Shown here one piece after another: positions 6,090-13,506 of a stretch of 14,494 nt of DNA. This DNA comes from an uncultured Thomasclavelia sp. GTDB taxonomy: Bacteria; Bacillota_I; Bacilli_A; Erysipelotrichales; Coprobacillaceae. The notes below the pieces were generated by a model. It saw only the letters and a program-made list of their open reading frames with translations. It searched no databases and was not told the origin of the DNA. Within the stretch, counting starts at the first letter, position 1. The number at the start of each line of letters is the position of its first letter. Both the position numbers and the translations under genes were made by a program. Location: contig CAJUOR010000048.1 of assembly GCA_910588165.1 (NCBI GenBank), positions 1 to 14,494 of the forward strand, read 5' to 3'.

Positions 6090-7856
6090 TTATTTTTCAT
6101 CTTCAAACTTAAATTTATCTTGTTTTTCATAAGTCGTATGCAATAATTGATGTGCTATAGGTGAATTTGGTGCACCTAGGAAATCGGCATACAAATCTTG
6201 TATTTGCTGATTGAGATGTGATTTACGTACCGGTAAAACTTCATCTTCTTCATATAAAGCAGCCGCACGTAATTTCTTATAGTCCACATCACTGTTTCTA
6301 ATGCTAGCATTGACATAAGGTTGTCCACCACCATTGATACAGCCACCAGGACAGCCCATAATTTCAATAAAGTGATACTTAGATACTCCAGCACGAATAT
6401 CATCTAATAAAGGCTTAGCCATTTTCATAGAATGAGCAACGGCAACTCTGACAATCATGCCACCAATATTGAGTGTACATTCTTTTAAACCTTCTGTACC
6501 TCTCACCTTTTTGAAAGCAAAGTTGTCTAACTCTTCACCGGCTAACTCATCGGCTACCGTTCTTAAAGCTGCTTCCATAACACCGCCACTTGCACCGAAG
6601 ATGACACCGGCACCTGTATATTCACCAAATAAATCTTGGTCAAACTCATCATCAGATAATGATTTAAAATCAATACCGAACATTTTAATCAATTTCGCTA
6701 ATTCACGTGTTGTAATAACCGCATCAACGTCTTTCATACCGTTTTTAATCATTTGAGGACGTTCTTTCTCACCTTTTTTAGCGACACAAGGCATAACGGA
6801 AACAACATAGATTTTTTTAGGGTTAATCTCTTTCTTTTGGGCATAATATGATTTCACAATTGCCCCTAACATCATATGTGGAGATTTACAACTTGATAGA
6901 TGCCCTAATAAATCAGGATATTCTTTCTCAATATAGTTAATCCACCCCGGTGAACATGAAGTAATCATCGGTAAAGTACCTTGGTTTTGAACACGATCCA
7001 TAAACTCAAAGCCTTCTTCCATGATAGTTAAATCAGCTCCGAAGTTTGTATCATAAACTTTATCAAAACCGACTAATTTTAAGGCTGCTACCATTTTACC
7101 TGTTACCCTAGAGCCAATTGGCATACCGAACTCCTCACCTAAAGCTGCACGAACTGCCGGTGCTGTCTGCACAACAACGTGCATCTCAGGATCATTCAAA
7201 GCATTAACAACATCATGAATTTCTTCTTTTTCAGTTAATGCCCCAACCGGACAAACGTTGATACATTGCCCACATTGAATACAGTTAACTTCAGCAAAGC
7301 TCTTATCGTAAACCGGACCGACTTTCGTTTTAAAGCCACGGTCAATAAAACCTAAAACCCCTAAGCCTTGGAATTGGCGGCACGCTTCAACACAACGTCC
7401 GCAAAGAATACATTTGCTGGTGTTACGAACAATTCCGGGCGATACTTCATCAAATGTCGGTGGTGTATGACTTCCTTTATAATAGTCCTCACGTACGCCT
7501 AACTCTTGTGATAAACGCTGTAATTCACAGTTAGTGTTTCGAATACAAGATAAACAATCTTTAGAGTGATTAGAAATAATCAATTCTAACACATTTCTTC
7601 TGGCATCTAAAACACGTTTTGTATGCGTATAAACTTTCATACCCTCACTGATTGGATAAACACAAGCGGCACATAAATTTCTTGCACCTTCAACCTCTAC
7701 CTGACAAACACGACAAGCACCATCGCCTGTCAAACCTTTTAAATAACATAGTGTTGGAATATGAATCCCATTGACCTTTGCGGCTTCCAAGATTGTCATG
7801 CCCTCATCTGCTTCAACAAGGCGATTGTTGATTTGTAAGTGTATTTTTTTCGTCAT
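6090..7856 (-). CDS. hydA: NADH-linked [FeFe]-hydrogenase catalytic subunit HydA
   Basis: A 588-residue M3-type [FeFe]-hydrogenase that makes or uses H2 within a HydABC complex. Domains in order: plant-type [2Fe-2S] (C37, C48, C51, C62); His-Cys3 [4Fe-4S] (H97, C101, C104, C110); two [4Fe-4S] ferredoxin sites (C149/152/155/159 and C192/195/198/202); H-cluster domain with TSCSPGW (299-305), MPCVAK (355-360) and EIMGCPGGC (498-506). The usual Cys-Cys pair of the first motif reads Cys-Ser. It lacks the extra C-terminal [2Fe-2S] domain of Thermotoga HydA and is close to clostridial CpI in length. The start at 7856 is chosen because GGAGG lies 8 nt upstream; a GTG at 7865 is in frame but falls inside that RBS region. 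It is the last gene of the operon, 12 nt after hydB. Maturases HydEFG must be encoded elsewhere. Confidence 0.95.
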   Translation of the reverse strand: MTKKIHLQINNRLVEADEGMTILEAAKVNGIHIPTLCYLKGLTGDGACRVCQVEVEGARNLCAACVYPISEGMKVYTHTKRVLDARRNVLELIISNHSKDCLSCIRNTNCELQRLSQELGVREDYYKGSHTPPTFDEVSPGIVRNTSKCILCGRCVEACRQFQGLGVLGFIDRGFKTKVGPVYDKSFAEVNCIQCGQCINVCPVGALTEKEEIHDVVNALNDPEMHVVVQTAPAVRAALGEEFGMPIGSRVTGKMVAALKLVGFDKVYDTNFGADLTIMEEGFEFMDRVQNQGTLPMITSCSPGWINYIEKEYPDLLGHLSSCKSPHMMLGAIVKSYYAQKKEINPKKIYVVSVMPCVAKKGEKERPQMIKNGMKDVDAVITTRELAKLIKMFGIDFKSLSDDEFDQDLFGEYTGAGVIFGASGGVMEAALRTVADELAGEELDNFAFKKVRGTEGLKECTLNIGGMIVRVAVAHSMKMAKPLLDDIRAGVSKYHFIEIMGCPGGCINGGGQPYVNASIRNSDVDYKKLRAAALYEEDEVLPVRKSHLNQQIQDLYADFLGAPNSPIAHQLLHTTYEKQDKFKFEDEK

Positions 7857-7868
7857 TGCTGCCACCTC

Positions 7869-9662
7869 CTACTTTCTTTCAATTGCATTAAAGTGACATG
7901 CTTGAACACAGCTACCACACTTAATACATTTTTCAGGATCAATATGATAAACCTCTTTACCGACACGACCGGATATTGCACTAACCGGACATTGACGTGC
8001 ACATAGACCACATTTACGACATAAGTCAGGGTTGATTTCGTAACTCAATAAAGCCTTACATACGCCAGCCGGGCATTTTTTATCTACGACATGGGCAATA
8101 TATTCATCTCTGAACATTTTTAAAGTAGATAATACCGGGTTTGGAGCTGATTGACCTAAGCCACATAAAGCCGTTTCTTTAATGGTATAACATAAACTTT
8201 CTAATTCATCTAAGGTTTCTAATGTCCCTTCACCTTCACAAATCTGATTTAATAATTCTAATAAACGTTTAGTACCGATACGGCATGGACTACATTTACC
8301 GCAAGATTCATCAACGATAAAGTCGAGATAAAAACGTGCAACGTCAACCATACAGTTATCTTCATCTAAAACGATCATTCCACCTGACCCCATCATAGAG
8401 CCTAACTTCACTAACTCATCAAAGCCAATTGGAACATCTAATTGGTCCTCTGTCAGACATCCACCTGATGGTCCGCCGGTCTGAACAGCTTTGAAATTTT
8501 TATGGTTTGGACAACCCCCGCCAATTTCATAAATGACTTCTCGCAAGGTTGTTCCCATCGGTACTTCCACTAAGCCGGTATTAGTAATTTTACCGCCTAA
8601 TGCGAATACCTTTGTACCTGTAGAACTTTCTGTTCCGATAGATTTAAACCAATAAGCGCCGTTTTTAATAATTTGAGCAATATTAGCATAAGTTTCAACA
8701 TTATTGATAATCGTCGGTTTCCCCCAAACACCGCTTTGAGCCGGGAATGGCGGTTTTGGATTAGGCATACCACGTTCACCTTCAATAGATTTAATCAACG
8801 CTGTTTCCTCACCGCAAACAAACGCTCCTGCGCCTAAACGAATTTCTAAATCGAAATCAAAACCTGAACCAAAGATATTTTCACCTAACAAACCATATTC
8901 TTTGGCTTGTTTAATCGCTGTATTTAAACGTTCAACGGCAATCGGATATTCGGCACGAATATAGATATAACCATGATGAGCGCCAATCGCATAACCGGCA
9001 ATAGTCATTGCCTCTAACACCGCATGAGGATTTCCCTCCAAGATTGAACGATCCATAAAAGCTCCCGGATCTCCCTCATCAGCATTACAGATGACATATT
9101 TCTCATCGCTTACTTCGTTATATGCGAATTGCCACTTGCGTCCGGTTAAGAAACCACCGCCACCACGGCCACGAAGTCCGCTCTTTGTAATCTCGTCAAT
9201 AACTTGTTGTGGGGTCATTTCAGTTAAAGCTTTACCTAAAGCCACATAACCGTCTTTAGCAATATATTCTTCGATATTTTCCGGATCGATGACACCGCAG
9301 TCTTTCAATGCCACACGTTTTTGTTTAGCATAGAAACGTGTTTTATTTACATCAAAGATTTCTTCTTGAGGCTGATCTCCTTCATCAATCATTAAGCGTT
9401 TAACCGGTCGTCCTTTATAGAAATGCTCCTGAACAATCTCAGCGACATCTTCTATTTGAACTGTTTTATAAATGATATTATCTGGATAAATTGAAACATT
9501 CGGACCTACGCCACATAGACCTAAACACCCCGTCTTTTTGACAGATACTTCTTTTTCTAAACCGAAAGAACGAATTTCCTCTTCAAACTTTTTAACCAAA
9601 GCAGATGAGTTACCAATACTACACCCTGTTCCGGCACATACTAAAACTTGTATTCTTTCCAT
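7869..9662 (-). CDS. hydB: NADH-linked [FeFe]-hydrogenase flavoprotein subunit HydB (NuoF-like)
   Basis: The 597-residue NuoF-like subunit carries FMN and the NAD(H) site and is the proposed bifurcation site of HydABC. Order: thioredoxin-like [2Fe-2S] domain (C9, C14, C46, C50); NADH/FMN-binding domain with the glycine-rich loop RGRGGGGFLTG (164-174) and CNADEGDPGAF (192-202); SLBB region; the NuoF-type [4Fe-4S] site (C454, C457, C460, C500); CPAGVC (530-535), possibly a metal site; and two C-terminal [4Fe-4S] ferredoxin sites (C548/551/554/558 and C579/582/585/589). All expected ligands are present, and the length fits HydB rather than the shorter NuoF. It begins 12 nt after the [2Fe-2S] protein, with GGGAGG upstream. 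A catalytic role together with HydA and HydC is well supported by family knowledge. Confidence 0.95.
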   Translation of the reverse strand: MERIQVLVCAGTGCSIGNSSALVKKFEEEIRSFGLEKEVSVKKTGCLGLCGVGPNVSIYPDNIIYKTVQIEDVAEIVQEHFYKGRPVKRLMIDEGDQPQEEIFDVNKTRFYAKQKRVALKDCGVIDPENIEEYIAKDGYVALGKALTEMTPQQVIDEITKSGLRGRGGGGFLTGRKWQFAYNEVSDEKYVICNADEGDPGAFMDRSILEGNPHAVLEAMTIAGYAIGAHHGYIYIRAEYPIAVERLNTAIKQAKEYGLLGENIFGSGFDFDLEIRLGAGAFVCGEETALIKSIEGERGMPNPKPPFPAQSGVWGKPTIINNVETYANIAQIIKNGAYWFKSIGTESSTGTKVFALGGKITNTGLVEVPMGTTLREVIYEIGGGCPNHKNFKAVQTGGPSGGCLTEDQLDVPIGFDELVKLGSMMGSGGMIVLDEDNCMVDVARFYLDFIVDESCGKCSPCRIGTKRLLELLNQICEGEGTLETLDELESLCYTIKETALCGLGQSAPNPVLSTLKMFRDEYIAHVVDKKCPAGVCKALLSYEINPDLCRKCGLCARQCPVSAISGRVGKEVYHIDPEKCIKCGSCVQACHFNAIERK

Positions 9663-9674
9663 AACTCACCCTCC

Positions 9675-10040
9675 CTATTGATTAGCACCAATCGTATAGC
9701 TTTCAACGATTTCATCATGCATCAAATGTCGTTCTACGATTTCTTTGGCCTTTTTTGCGTCCATATAGACATAAGTTGTTTTATTGCCTTCTTTATCAAA
9801 GACTTCAACGATAGGTTCTAAAGCACAGCACCCGATACAGCCTGTTTGCGTAATGGTTACCGGCAGATTATGAGCCGCTACTTGTTCAACTAACTCATTT
9901 AAAACCGGTCTGGCTCCCGCCGCAATCCCGCAAGTTGCCATACCCACAACAACACGATAAGTCGTATCGCCATCAAGACGCATGGTCATTTTGCGTTTAG
10001 CTTCCTCTCTGATTCTTTTTAAATCTTCCAATGATTTCAT
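9675..10040 (-). CDS. Thioredoxin-like (2Fe-2S) ferredoxin protein
   Basis: A 121-residue member of the thioredoxin-like [2Fe-2S] ferredoxin family, usually found between a HATPase gene and hydB in such operons. After a charged N-terminal helix (1-20) come MATCGIAAGA (34-43) and TGCIGCCALEP (66-76). Only one Cys (C37) is present in the first half; C68, C71 and C72 follow. The C68-x3-C72 pair fits the family, and C71 is additional. It may be an electron-transfer partner or adaptor of HydB, which carries a related domain; this is inferred from position. The start at 10040 overlaps the upstream stop as ATGA, with AAAGGAGG about 10 nt before it; upstream in-frame codons lack an RBS. Confidence 0.85.
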   Translation of the reverse strand: MKSLEDLKRIREEAKRKMTMRLDGDTTYRVVVGMATCGIAAGARPVLNELVEQVAAHNLPVTITQTGCIGCCALEPIVEVFDKEGNKTTYVYMDAKKAKEIVERHLMHDEIVESYTIGANQ

Positions 10041-10570
10041 CTTTGAATTCCCTCCTTTATATATTCTTTTAACCATAAAATGATGTTCGGTTCGTTAATG
10101 GGCACACCATCTAGGATTTCTTTAATAGCTTCTGTCTTTAATTCAAAACTGCCCTTGTCCCATCTATAATCAACTTCATAGGCTATTTTTTCATCAGCCT
10201 GAATCAATGTGACTAATGTTTCAGCTAAATCGCCTAAACTAGGACAATCTATATTCGATTTAACATAAATCGCTTCAATCACCGTACCTTCGCCTAATTT
10301 AGAAGCTAGATGGAATTGCCCACCTGTCTGTAAAGCCCCTTGTTTAAACAAAGGAATTCCCAACCCCACATCACGAGTTGTTCTTGTGGTAAAAAACGGA
10401 TTCTGTACTTCGATTTGCGTTTGCTCGTCCATGCCACAGCCATCATCTTCTATCCGACAAACAATTCTATCTTCCTTTTGCGAATCTTTAATATAGATTT
10501 TAATCAGATGGGCCTTAGCATGAATCGAATTAAAAATAATATCTAATAAGTGCATTGCTATATCAGGCAT
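10037..10570 (-). CDS. Stand-alone GHKL (HATPase_c) ATP-binding protein
   Basis: A 177-residue protein with a histidine-kinase-type ATPase domain at residues 1-104: N box around N14 (DIIFNSIHAKA), G1 box EDDGCGM (41-47), F box PFFTTR (58-63) and G2 box GLGIPL (69-74). It begins directly in the first helix of the ATPase fold, so it has no sensor domain, no dimerisation/phosphoacceptor helix and no H-box His. About 75 residues follow (105-177) that I do not recognise. It may phosphorylate or regulate a partner in trans, or act as an ATP-dependent switch. The RBS AAGGAG lies 7-8 nt before the ATG. It overlaps the PHP gene by 13 nt and the [2Fe-2S] gene by 4 nt. Confidence 0.88.
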   Translation of the reverse strand: MPDIAMHLLDIIFNSIHAKAHLIKIYIKDSQKEDRIVCRIEDDGCGMDEQTQIEVQNPFFTTRTTRDVGLGIPLFKQGALQTGGQFHLASKLGEGTVIEAIYVKSNIDCPSLGDLAETLVTLIQADEKIAYEVDYRWDKGSFELKTEAIKEILDGVPINEPNIILWLKEYIKEGIQR

Positions 10571-11253
10571 TTGGCATCTCCTTTCAAAAAATGATAGGCT
10601 TCTTGGGTTAACTGATATTCCGGTTCATGAATATCTCCTAGATAGTGGGCATCGCTATTATGCAAAACCAAACGTTGAGCCACTTCAGGATACGTCTTCA
10701 AAAGCCGTGAATAATCTTTCGCTTGAACTTCAATGCCATCAAAAGCTAAATCAATATCTAGCTTACCGTAAGTTGCAATATAGCCATATTTACGATAGAC
10801 ATGAGCCAAAACAGCTTTACCGCCAAAAGTATGAATATCATCAATCACTTCCTTGCAGGTTCTATCCAAAGAACCGATTAAAAGGCGATCCTCAACCATG
10901 ACAACATGATCGTTTTCATCTAAAATCAACTGATTGCCATAGTATTCCGGTTGATTCATCTGGGTAAATAAATGTTGATTCAAATAATGCTGAATGGGTT
11001 TTAAATCTGTCTGTACCGGAAAATAACCCAAGACATGAACTTTATCACTTGTCTGAATTTCAACGCCTATCAAGATAGCAATTTTGCCTTTTGCGACTTT
11101 CAAAAAACAGTCTTGTTGCAGCAGTGAATTGTGATCGGTAATGGCGATTAAATCTAAACCTTTCAATAAACTCATATTGATGATGTTATGAATTGTCATA
11201 CTATCATCACTGCAAGGCGAAAGAGCCGAATGGATATGCAAATCATAATACAT
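10558..11253 (-). CDS. PHP-domain metal-dependent phosphoesterase of the hydrogenase operon
   Basis: A 231-residue compact PHP protein. Predicted metal ligands are H6 and H8 (YDLHIHS), D16 or D17 (SPCSDDS), H41 (ITDHN), E65 (GVEIQ), H73 (VHVLGY), H151 (LAHVYR), and D201 with H203 (HNSDAH). The full catalytic set is kept, so hydrolase activity is likely; the substrate is unknown and may be a nucleotide. It is shorter than the PHP protein encoded at 3661-4482 and lacks that protein's long insert. The start at ATG 11253 is preferred; the frame runs open upstream to a TTG at 11280, but that would add nine residues before the first strand. It overlaps the DRTGG gene by 11 nt and has only a weak RBS, suggesting translational coupling. 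Confidence 0.85.
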   Translation of the reverse strand: MYYDLHIHSALSPCSDDSMTIHNIINMSLLKGLDLIAITDHNSLLQQDCFLKVAKGKIAILIGVEIQTSDKVHVLGYFPVQTDLKPIQHYLNQHLFTQMNQPEYYGNQLILDENDHVVMVEDRLLIGSLDRTCKEVIDDIHTFGGKAVLAHVYRKYGYIATYGKLDIDLAFDGIEVQAKDYSRLLKTYPEVAQRLVLHNSDAHYLGDIHEPEYQLTQEAYHFLKGDAKCLI

Positions 11254-11572
11254 AAGCAAGTCCCATCTTCGTAATCTCAAGGGCTAAATGGTAAGCACTT
11301 TTAGGATATGTGTATAAAGCGATTTGACATTCCTTCGATTTTTGAATAACCGCATCTTCAGGCTGCATATCTTCCACGAAAATAATACCGGCTAATTCAT
11401 GAAGATGTCCGATGGCAATAACATTCAAATTTGTCTGTGTTGTCAGCCATAGACTACCTTCTTCGATATTAGCCATAACACAGCTAAGCAAATCTCCGAT
11501 ATAAAGATCCTTAGGTTCTTTTAATGGCACACTGTTGATTTTAGTAATTCCTTCTATTTGATTTAAAGGCAT
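11243..11572 (-). CDS. DRTGG-domain protein 2
   Basis: A 109-residue protein that is almost entirely a DRTGG domain (the domain also found in bacterial Pta and some CBS proteins, suspected to bind a nucleotide-like ligand). Recognisable elements are IGDLLSCVMANIEEGSLWLT (about residues 25-44), the NLNVIAIGHLHELAGIIFVE strand-helix-strand and a C-terminal helix-strand ending GLAYVL. It is a paralogue of the first DRTGG protein of the operon (13165-13506). The literal DRTGG signature is not present in either. GGAGG lies 9 nt before the ATG at 11572, and the gap from the preceding stop is only 2 nt. Function unknown; a sensor or adaptor role is inferred from its neighbours. Confidence 0.8.
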   Translation of the reverse strand: MPLNQIEGITKINSVPLKEPKDLYIGDLLSCVMANIEEGSLWLTTQTNLNVIAIGHLHELAGIIFVEDMQPEDAVIQKSKECQIALYTYPKSAYHLALEITKMGLAYVL

Positions 11573-11574
11573 GG

Positions 11575-12765
11575 TTAATGGCCTCCTTCTTTCTTGACAC
11601 GGCAAGCATCATCACTGATTTTACCGTTGTCAATGGCTTCTGCCAATGCTTTACAGTTAGGATAACCGCAAGCCCCACAATCATATTGCGGTAATGTTTC
11701 TAATATTTTGTTGATACGCTTAAAGCGTTGCATTCTTTCTTTAAAATTCAAATTATCTTTCTGATACTCTGTCAAGTCAATCAATCTTGCCATTTGCTTA
11801 TCATCTAACTTAGCCACCTCATTTTGCAAAGTAGCAGAAAGCTTATCCATATGAATACGTCCGCATAATGGATTTGACCATAAATAGCGTCCACCGATAC
11901 AGCCACCTTGACAAGCGAATAGTCCTAACAAGCCAATCTCATCTAAATGACCGAATTCAGCTAGTTCCAAAGCCTTCATACAGCTATCTAGACCACTTAC
12001 GCTAAGTAAAGGCCGCTCGCCTTGATAATAGTGATAAAAGTCACTGACAACACTTGAAATACCTTCACGGCATAGATGATTAGGCAAAGACTGCTCATTT
12101 TTAGCCCGATTAGCCTTAGGGAAAATATGCGATAAGCTCATGACATGGTCAATCGCCGAGTCCATGCCATATGGTTCTTTTGCTAAAAGCTGTTTAGCGA
12201 CACAATCGCAGATAGAATAAATACCTATCTTTTCATATCGACCTTCTAATCTTTGACGTACTTGTCTTGCCGCCACTTCAACCGGATAATCTAAAGGTAC
12301 TAACTTTTCGACAAGCATCGGAAAATGTTTTTGAATTAACGTATTGACACAAGGACAAAACGAAGCGATTTTTAAGTTTTGCGACTTTTCTGCTATCTGA
12401 ATGGTTTCTAAATAAATCGCCCCTTCAACATCGCTATAATCAAGCACTTCATCAAAGCCGAGATTCTTAATCGCATTCATCATACGTCCGGCTTCTTTTT
12501 CACTTGTAAAATCGGCAAAGAAGCTACCGGGCAATAGAGCTACTGTATAATCGTAGTTGGATAAGGTTGTACTCATGTGAGAGTTTTCAATTTTCAAACC
12601 ATGTCGCTCACACACTTCCATACACTTTCCACAATAGATGCATTTGTTTAAATCTATCTCAATGCGTTCATGATGACGATACATTGCATCAGTCGGGCAG
12701 GCGCGAATACATTTTAAACACTGTTCACAGGATTCTAAATGATACCCTATTAAAGTCTTATTCAT
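11575..12765 (-). CDS. [FeFe]-hydrogenase-like iron-sulfur protein with altered H-cluster motifs (putative sensor)
   Basis: A 396-residue relative of [FeFe]-hydrogenase, like the iron-hydrogenase-related proteins in Thermotoga and clostridial hyd operons. Order: two [4Fe-4S] ferredoxin sites (C13/16/19/23 and C42/45/48/52); hydrogenase large-domain-like region; and a C-terminal [4Fe-4S] motif CGACGYPNC (363-371) completed by C388, resembling the corrinoid/RnfB-type FeS domain. The three H-cluster motifs are present but changed: SFCPCV (135-140), CDCVAK (186-191) and FACQGGC (283-289). Candidate cluster ligands C137, C188, C285 and C289 remain, but the proton-relay Cys position is F136 and both active-site Met positions are C186 and F283. 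No PAS domain is present, unlike typical HydS sensors. It is probably non-catalytic and redox- or H2-sensing. It overlaps the upstream gene by 8 nt and has no clear RBS. Confidence 0.85.
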   Translation of the reverse strand: MNKTLIGYHLESCEQCLKCIRACPTDAMYRHHERIEIDLNKCIYCGKCMEVCERHGLKIENSHMSTTLSNYDYTVALLPGSFFADFTSEKEAGRMMNAIKNLGFDEVLDYSDVEGAIYLETIQIAEKSQNLKIASFCPCVNTLIQKHFPMLVEKLVPLDYPVEVAARQVRQRLEGRYEKIGIYSICDCVAKQLLAKEPYGMDSAIDHVMSLSHIFPKANRAKNEQSLPNHLCREGISSVVSDFYHYYQGERPLLSVSGLDSCMKALELAEFGHLDEIGLLGLFACQGGCIGGRYLWSNPLCGRIHMDKLSATLQNEVAKLDDKQMARLIDLTEYQKDNLNFKERMQRFKRINKILETLPQYDCGACGYPNCKALAEAIDNGKISDDACRVKKEGGH

Positions 12766-13168
12766 AGAATTGCATCACAAGATGCGTACCGCTCGGACTT
12801 GATGTAATATCAAATGTCGAAGCTACTCTTTTCATATTCACTAATCCCATACCGGCTCCAAAGCCAAAGTCGCGCGCTTTACTGGAAGCTGTAGACCAAC
12901 CGGGTTTTAAGGCTAAGTCTAAATCAGGGATTCCCGGTCCGACATCATCAAAGGATAATGTGACCTTACCATCATCGTCTATCTCAAAGGTAACATCGCC
13001 ACCATCAGAATGAATAATGAGATTGATTTCCGCTTCATAGCAGGCAATGGCGATATTTCTTAATAATTGTGTATTTAAGCCTAACTGTTTCAAGATTTTT
13101 TTAATCTGACTTGAGATTAACCCTGCCCCATCGTAATCATCTTTAGCGACATGATAAACTTTTTTCAT
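12758..13168 (-). CDS. RsbW-like ATP-binding protein (anti-sigma/serine kinase type GHKL)
   Basis: A 136-residue single-domain GHKL ATPase of the anti-sigma-factor/serine-kinase type (RsbW, SpoIIAB). The N box is CYEAEINLIIHS (43-54, with E45 and N49), the G1 box is DDVGPGI (74-80), and the G2 box is GFGAGMGL (102-109). The length and lack of other domains match that family. Known members either phosphorylate an anti-sigma antagonist or hold a sigma factor, but no sigma factor or STAS antagonist is encoded nearby. Its partner may therefore be an operon-encoded protein such as a DRTGG protein or the hydrogenase-like protein; this is inference. The start overlaps the preceding stop as ATGA, with GGTGG upstream. 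Confidence 0.88.
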   Translation of the reverse strand: MKKVYHVAKDDYDGAGLISSQIKKILKQLGLNTQLLRNIAIACYEAEINLIIHSDGGDVTFEIDDDGKVTLSFDDVGPGIPDLDLALKPGWSTASSKARDFGFGAGMGLVNMKRVASTFDITSSPSGTHLVMQFYE

Positions 13169-13506
13169 GGCTTCATCCCACCTTTATACAGCAAGCCACA
13201 GGCTTCATACATGGTCATTGACGTTACATAAAGATTTAAATCTAACTCTTTAGCTGTTTCAATCATCGCCTCATCAGGCGTTTTATGGCGGACAAAGACA
13301 ATCGTATGAATATCTAACATCTCTGCTGTTCGTAAAGACTGCATATTCACTAAGCCTGTCAAAAACAATGTGGTTTCACCATCATCAATCATCGCTAGCG
13401 CATCACTCATCAAATCACTGGCGAAAACATGGAGAAAATCGCAATCTTCTTGGCATTCATACACACAATCCAATCTCAAAGTCTGTTTAATTTGCGATAA
13501 CTTCAT
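13165..13506 (-). CDS. DRTGG-domain protein 1
   Basis: A 113-residue single-domain DRTGG-family protein. Key segments are FASDLMSDALAMIDDGETTL (about 29-48), TGLVNMQSLRTAEMLDIHTI and a later PDEAMIETAKELDLNLYVT. They align without large gaps to the second DRTGG protein of this operon (11243-11572). No transmembrane segment is present. Its start lies within the 3' end of hydC (20-nt overlap) and is served by AAGGAAG about 6 nt upstream, so translation should be coupled to hydC. The function is unknown. In this family a small ligand is presumed to bind, and its position between hydC and the RsbW-like ATPase suggests an adaptor for signalling. Confidence 0.8.
   Translation of the reverse strand: MKLSQIKQTLRLDCVYECQEDCDFLHVFASDLMSDALAMIDDGETTLFLTGLVNMQSLRTAEMLDIHTIVFVRHKTPDEAMIETAKELDLNLYVTSMTMYEACGLLYKGGMKP

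Noticed and set aside
6457..6756. Open frame on the plus strand inside hydA
   Set aside because: It is antisense to the H-cluster domain coding sequence and has a low-complexity Ser/Pro/Ala composition; hydA explains the region.
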